Assembly (NCBI RefSeq): GCF_000374025.1
Contig: NZ_KB893197.1
Location: 37,667-82,498 of the forward strand
Length of the DNA stretch: 44,832 nt
DNA from: Spirosoma panaciterrae DSM 21099
GTDB lineage: Bacteria > Bacteroidota > Bacteroidia > Cytophagales > Spirosomataceae
Direction of reading: 5' to 3'
Shown: positions 43,851-44,832 of the stretch, one piece after another
Numbering within the stretch: the stretch's first letter is position 1
Layout: each line of letters opens with the position of its first letter
The notes under the pieces: model-generated
What the model was told of the DNA's origin: nothing
What the model saw: the letters and a program-made list of their open reading frames with translations, nothing else
Databases searched by the model: none
Position numbers and translations under genes: made by a program

Positions 43851-43937
43851 AGAGAGCTGCCGGAGTGGTCGAACGGGTCTGATTCGAAATCAGAAGTACT
43901 CGCAAGGGTACCGGGGGTTCGAATCCCTCGCTCTCTG
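43851..43937 (+). tRNA. tRNA-Ser (CGA)
   Basis: Acceptor AGAGAGC with GCTCTCT; anticodon stem TCTGA/TCAGA with loop TTCGAAA giving anticodon CGA; long variable arm (class II, as expected for serine); T arm GGGGG-TTCGAAT-CCCTC; discriminator G. The CCA end is not encoded (the genome reads CCT). Confidence 0.95.
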
Positions 43938-43945
43938 CCTTTTTC

Positions 43946-44011
43946 GTCGTCAGTCATTAGTCAATAGTCGTTAAGAAATTTACTAACGACTGGCTGCTAT
44001 CGACTGACGAC
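43946..44011. repeat. Inverted repeat between the two tRNA-Ser genes
   Basis: Arms 43946-43973 and 43984-44011 (28 bases each) are complementary at 21 positions, with 10 and 8 exact pairs at the ends. The left arm is made of AGTCNNT-type 7-mers. It fills almost the whole gap between the tRNA genes. Confidence 0.75.
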
Positions 44012-44018
44012 TTTCTTT

Positions 44019-44108
44019 AGAGAGGTGTCCGAGTGGTTGAAGGAGCACGCCTGGAAAGTGTGTATGCGGGCAACCGTATCGAGGGTTCGAATCCCTTCCT
44101 CTCTGCCA
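44019..44108 (+). tRNA. tRNA-Ser (GGA)
   Basis: Acceptor AGAGAGG with CCTCTCT; anticodon stem CACGC/GTGTG (one mismatch-type G-T) with loop CTGGAAA giving anticodon GGA; long variable arm; T arm GAGGG-TTCGAAT-CCCTT; discriminator G at 44105. CCA is encoded at 44106-44108. Confidence 0.95.
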
Positions 44109-44160
44109 ATGGGTCATATAATATGCTGATTTATAGCGTGTTATATGACCCATTTTTTTG
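44108..44160 (+). terminator. Terminator of the tRNA-Ser pair
   Basis: A 14-bp perfect stem (44108-44121 with 44141-44154, AATGGGTCATATAA) and a 19-base loop are followed by TTTTTTT. It begins at the last base of the encoded CCA. Confidence 0.9.
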
Positions 44161-44202
44161 CCGTTTCAATTCTGTTTCAACTTTGCGCCAGGGAAGGGTA
44201 GT

Positions 44203-44744
44203 CTACTCACAATTTATTCTGCGGCTATTAAAAAAATAAATCCGCCCCGTTACGGTACGGGTTCCCCCATCGGCCACTTCGGTATTGAAGGTGATCTGAC
44301 GGGCACCTCCGTTGACCTTGATATTGCCCTGACCCGGTGAGCCCTGGTTGCTGTGATAAGTAAAGGAGAAGTTATAATCCGAAGCTGTTCTGGGGGCATT
44401 TGTAAAGAGAAAATCTTCGGTTGTGGCCGGATTGCCTGAACTGATGTAGGGGTGGACTAAAAATCGGGTAGGCTTTGCTTGGTCTGCGAATAGACCGGAC
44501 ACGAGGTGGCCGCATTGACCACGGATGAATAGCCCAATGTGGCCGCTCTATTCGTGGCTCTCATCCGATAAAAATAGGTCGAACTCGTCGTTAGGCCCGT
44601 ATCCGAATACAGTGCTGTGGTTGGCGTTCCGGTCTGGGTCCAGCCCCAGGATCCGTTTGTACTGCGCTCGATCTGGTAGCCATTTGCGCCAGATACCGCA
44701 TTCCTGATAATGTTGATGCTGGTACCAGATGTTGACGACTGATA
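44203..44744 (-). pseudogene. Fibronectin-III surface protein gene remnant, frameshifted and interrupted
   Basis: The part from 44744 to about 44460 encodes a fibronectin type III domain (TSGTSINIIRNAVSGANGYQ, YFYRMRATNRAAT). It then runs into a stop at 44459-44457. The protein-like sequence continues in another frame to the stop at 44203, with FTNAPRTASDYNFSFTYHSNQ and GNIKVNGGARQITFNTE. The upstream part is cut off by the IS-like element starting near 44745. Between the two frames lies a 49-base segment flanked by GGTGG direct repeats (44451-44455, 44505-44509) that resembles the IS end. The gene is most likely inactive. Confidence 0.6.
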
Positions 44745-44832
44745 TGGTCCTAAAAATCCGGACACGAAACTTTTTAACTTCGTGTACCATGAACCAATCC
44801 CAACGCCCCAAACGAAAGTATACCGCCGAGTT
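44745..44832 (+). mobile_element. Left end of an IS3-like insertion element (partial)
   Basis: The terminal sequence begins about TGGTCCTAAAAATCCGGACA and contains a small inverted repeat (ACACGAA / TTCGTGT). A transposase-like reading frame begins 44 bases on. The element continues beyond the window, and its exact boundary (44740-44748) is uncertain because the other end is not seen. Confidence 0.55.
44789..44832 (+). CDS. Transposase OrfA N-terminus (partial)
   Basis: Fourteen codons are visible, reading MNQSQRPKRKYTAE and apparently continuing with Phe. KRKYTAEF is typical of the N-terminus of IS3-family OrfA proteins (helix-turn-helix DNA-binding subunit). The 3' part is outside the window. 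Confidence 0.6.
   Translation, partial: MNQSQRPKRKYTAE

Noticed and set aside
1..44832. CRISPR array or prophage
   Set aside because: No regularly spaced identical repeats with unique spacers, and no phage structural or integrase genes were seen.

Overview
This window looks like chromosomal DNA from a Bacteroidota bacterium of the Cytophagales, most like Spirosoma or a close relative. That is an inference from gene content and signals, not a database match. The supporting signs are a type IX secretion (T9SS) C-terminal sorting domain, a tRNA promoter of the Bacteroidota type (TTG, then TAnnTTTG), LytTR regulators, lipoprotein signal peptides, weak Shine-Dalgarno sites and balanced base composition.

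Layout. (1) 2-1858: the end of a large FG-GAP repeat surface protein that runs off the left edge. It is followed by a good terminator and about 0.6 kb without a convincing gene. (2) 2457-11637: a dense signalling block. It holds a REC-PAS-histidine kinase, a CHASE3-HAMP-GAF hybrid kinase with three receiver domains, a lone CheY-type receiver, CheR, CheB, a convergent ECF sigma factor, and an HPt protein coupled by an ATGA overlap to a LytTR response regulator. Together these could form a complete phosphorelay with its own methylation pair but no recognisable chemoreceptor. (3) 11727-22433: mixed metabolism and envelope genes (coiled-coil secreted protein, THUMP-like methyltransferase, SulP transporter, GH30 hydrolase, MpaB-type oxygenase, fused thioredoxin-fold protein, Gfo/Idh/MocA oxidoreductase, FAD monooxygenase). 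(4) 22496-26307: a minus-strand run of AraC regulator, tRNA-Val, UMF1-type MFS transporter, alpha/beta hydrolase and lipoprotein. Two very long hairpins separate the last three genes. (5) 26427-33872: T9SS cargo protein, DUF255 thioredoxin protein, YjbQ, a MORN-like protein, pirin-like bicupin, an unknown protein and a secreted intradiol dioxygenase. (6) 34363-36212: a LytS/LytR-type two-component pair. (7) 36306-43751: RuvC, then an envelope-glycan cluster (flippase-like membrane protein, two GT2 enzymes, methyltransferase, NodB deacetylase), TatD and type I asparaginase. (8) 43851-44832: two tRNA-Ser genes, then a fibronectin-III protein gene apparently broken by an IS3-like element that starts at the right edge.

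The most unusual signal is a set of intergenic palindromes whose arms are built from degenerate 7-8 base tandem units (4021-4103, 11651-11717, 24821-24906, 25767-25839, 43946-44011). The sequences differ from site to site but the architecture is shared. One buries the start codon of the downstream gene and contains the stop codon of the upstream gene. Also notable are three GGTGAAT iterons spaced 21 and 20 bp beside the second LytTR regulator, and a Glu/Gln-rich coiled coil in the hybrid kinase that could be the substrate of the neighbouring CheR/CheB pair.
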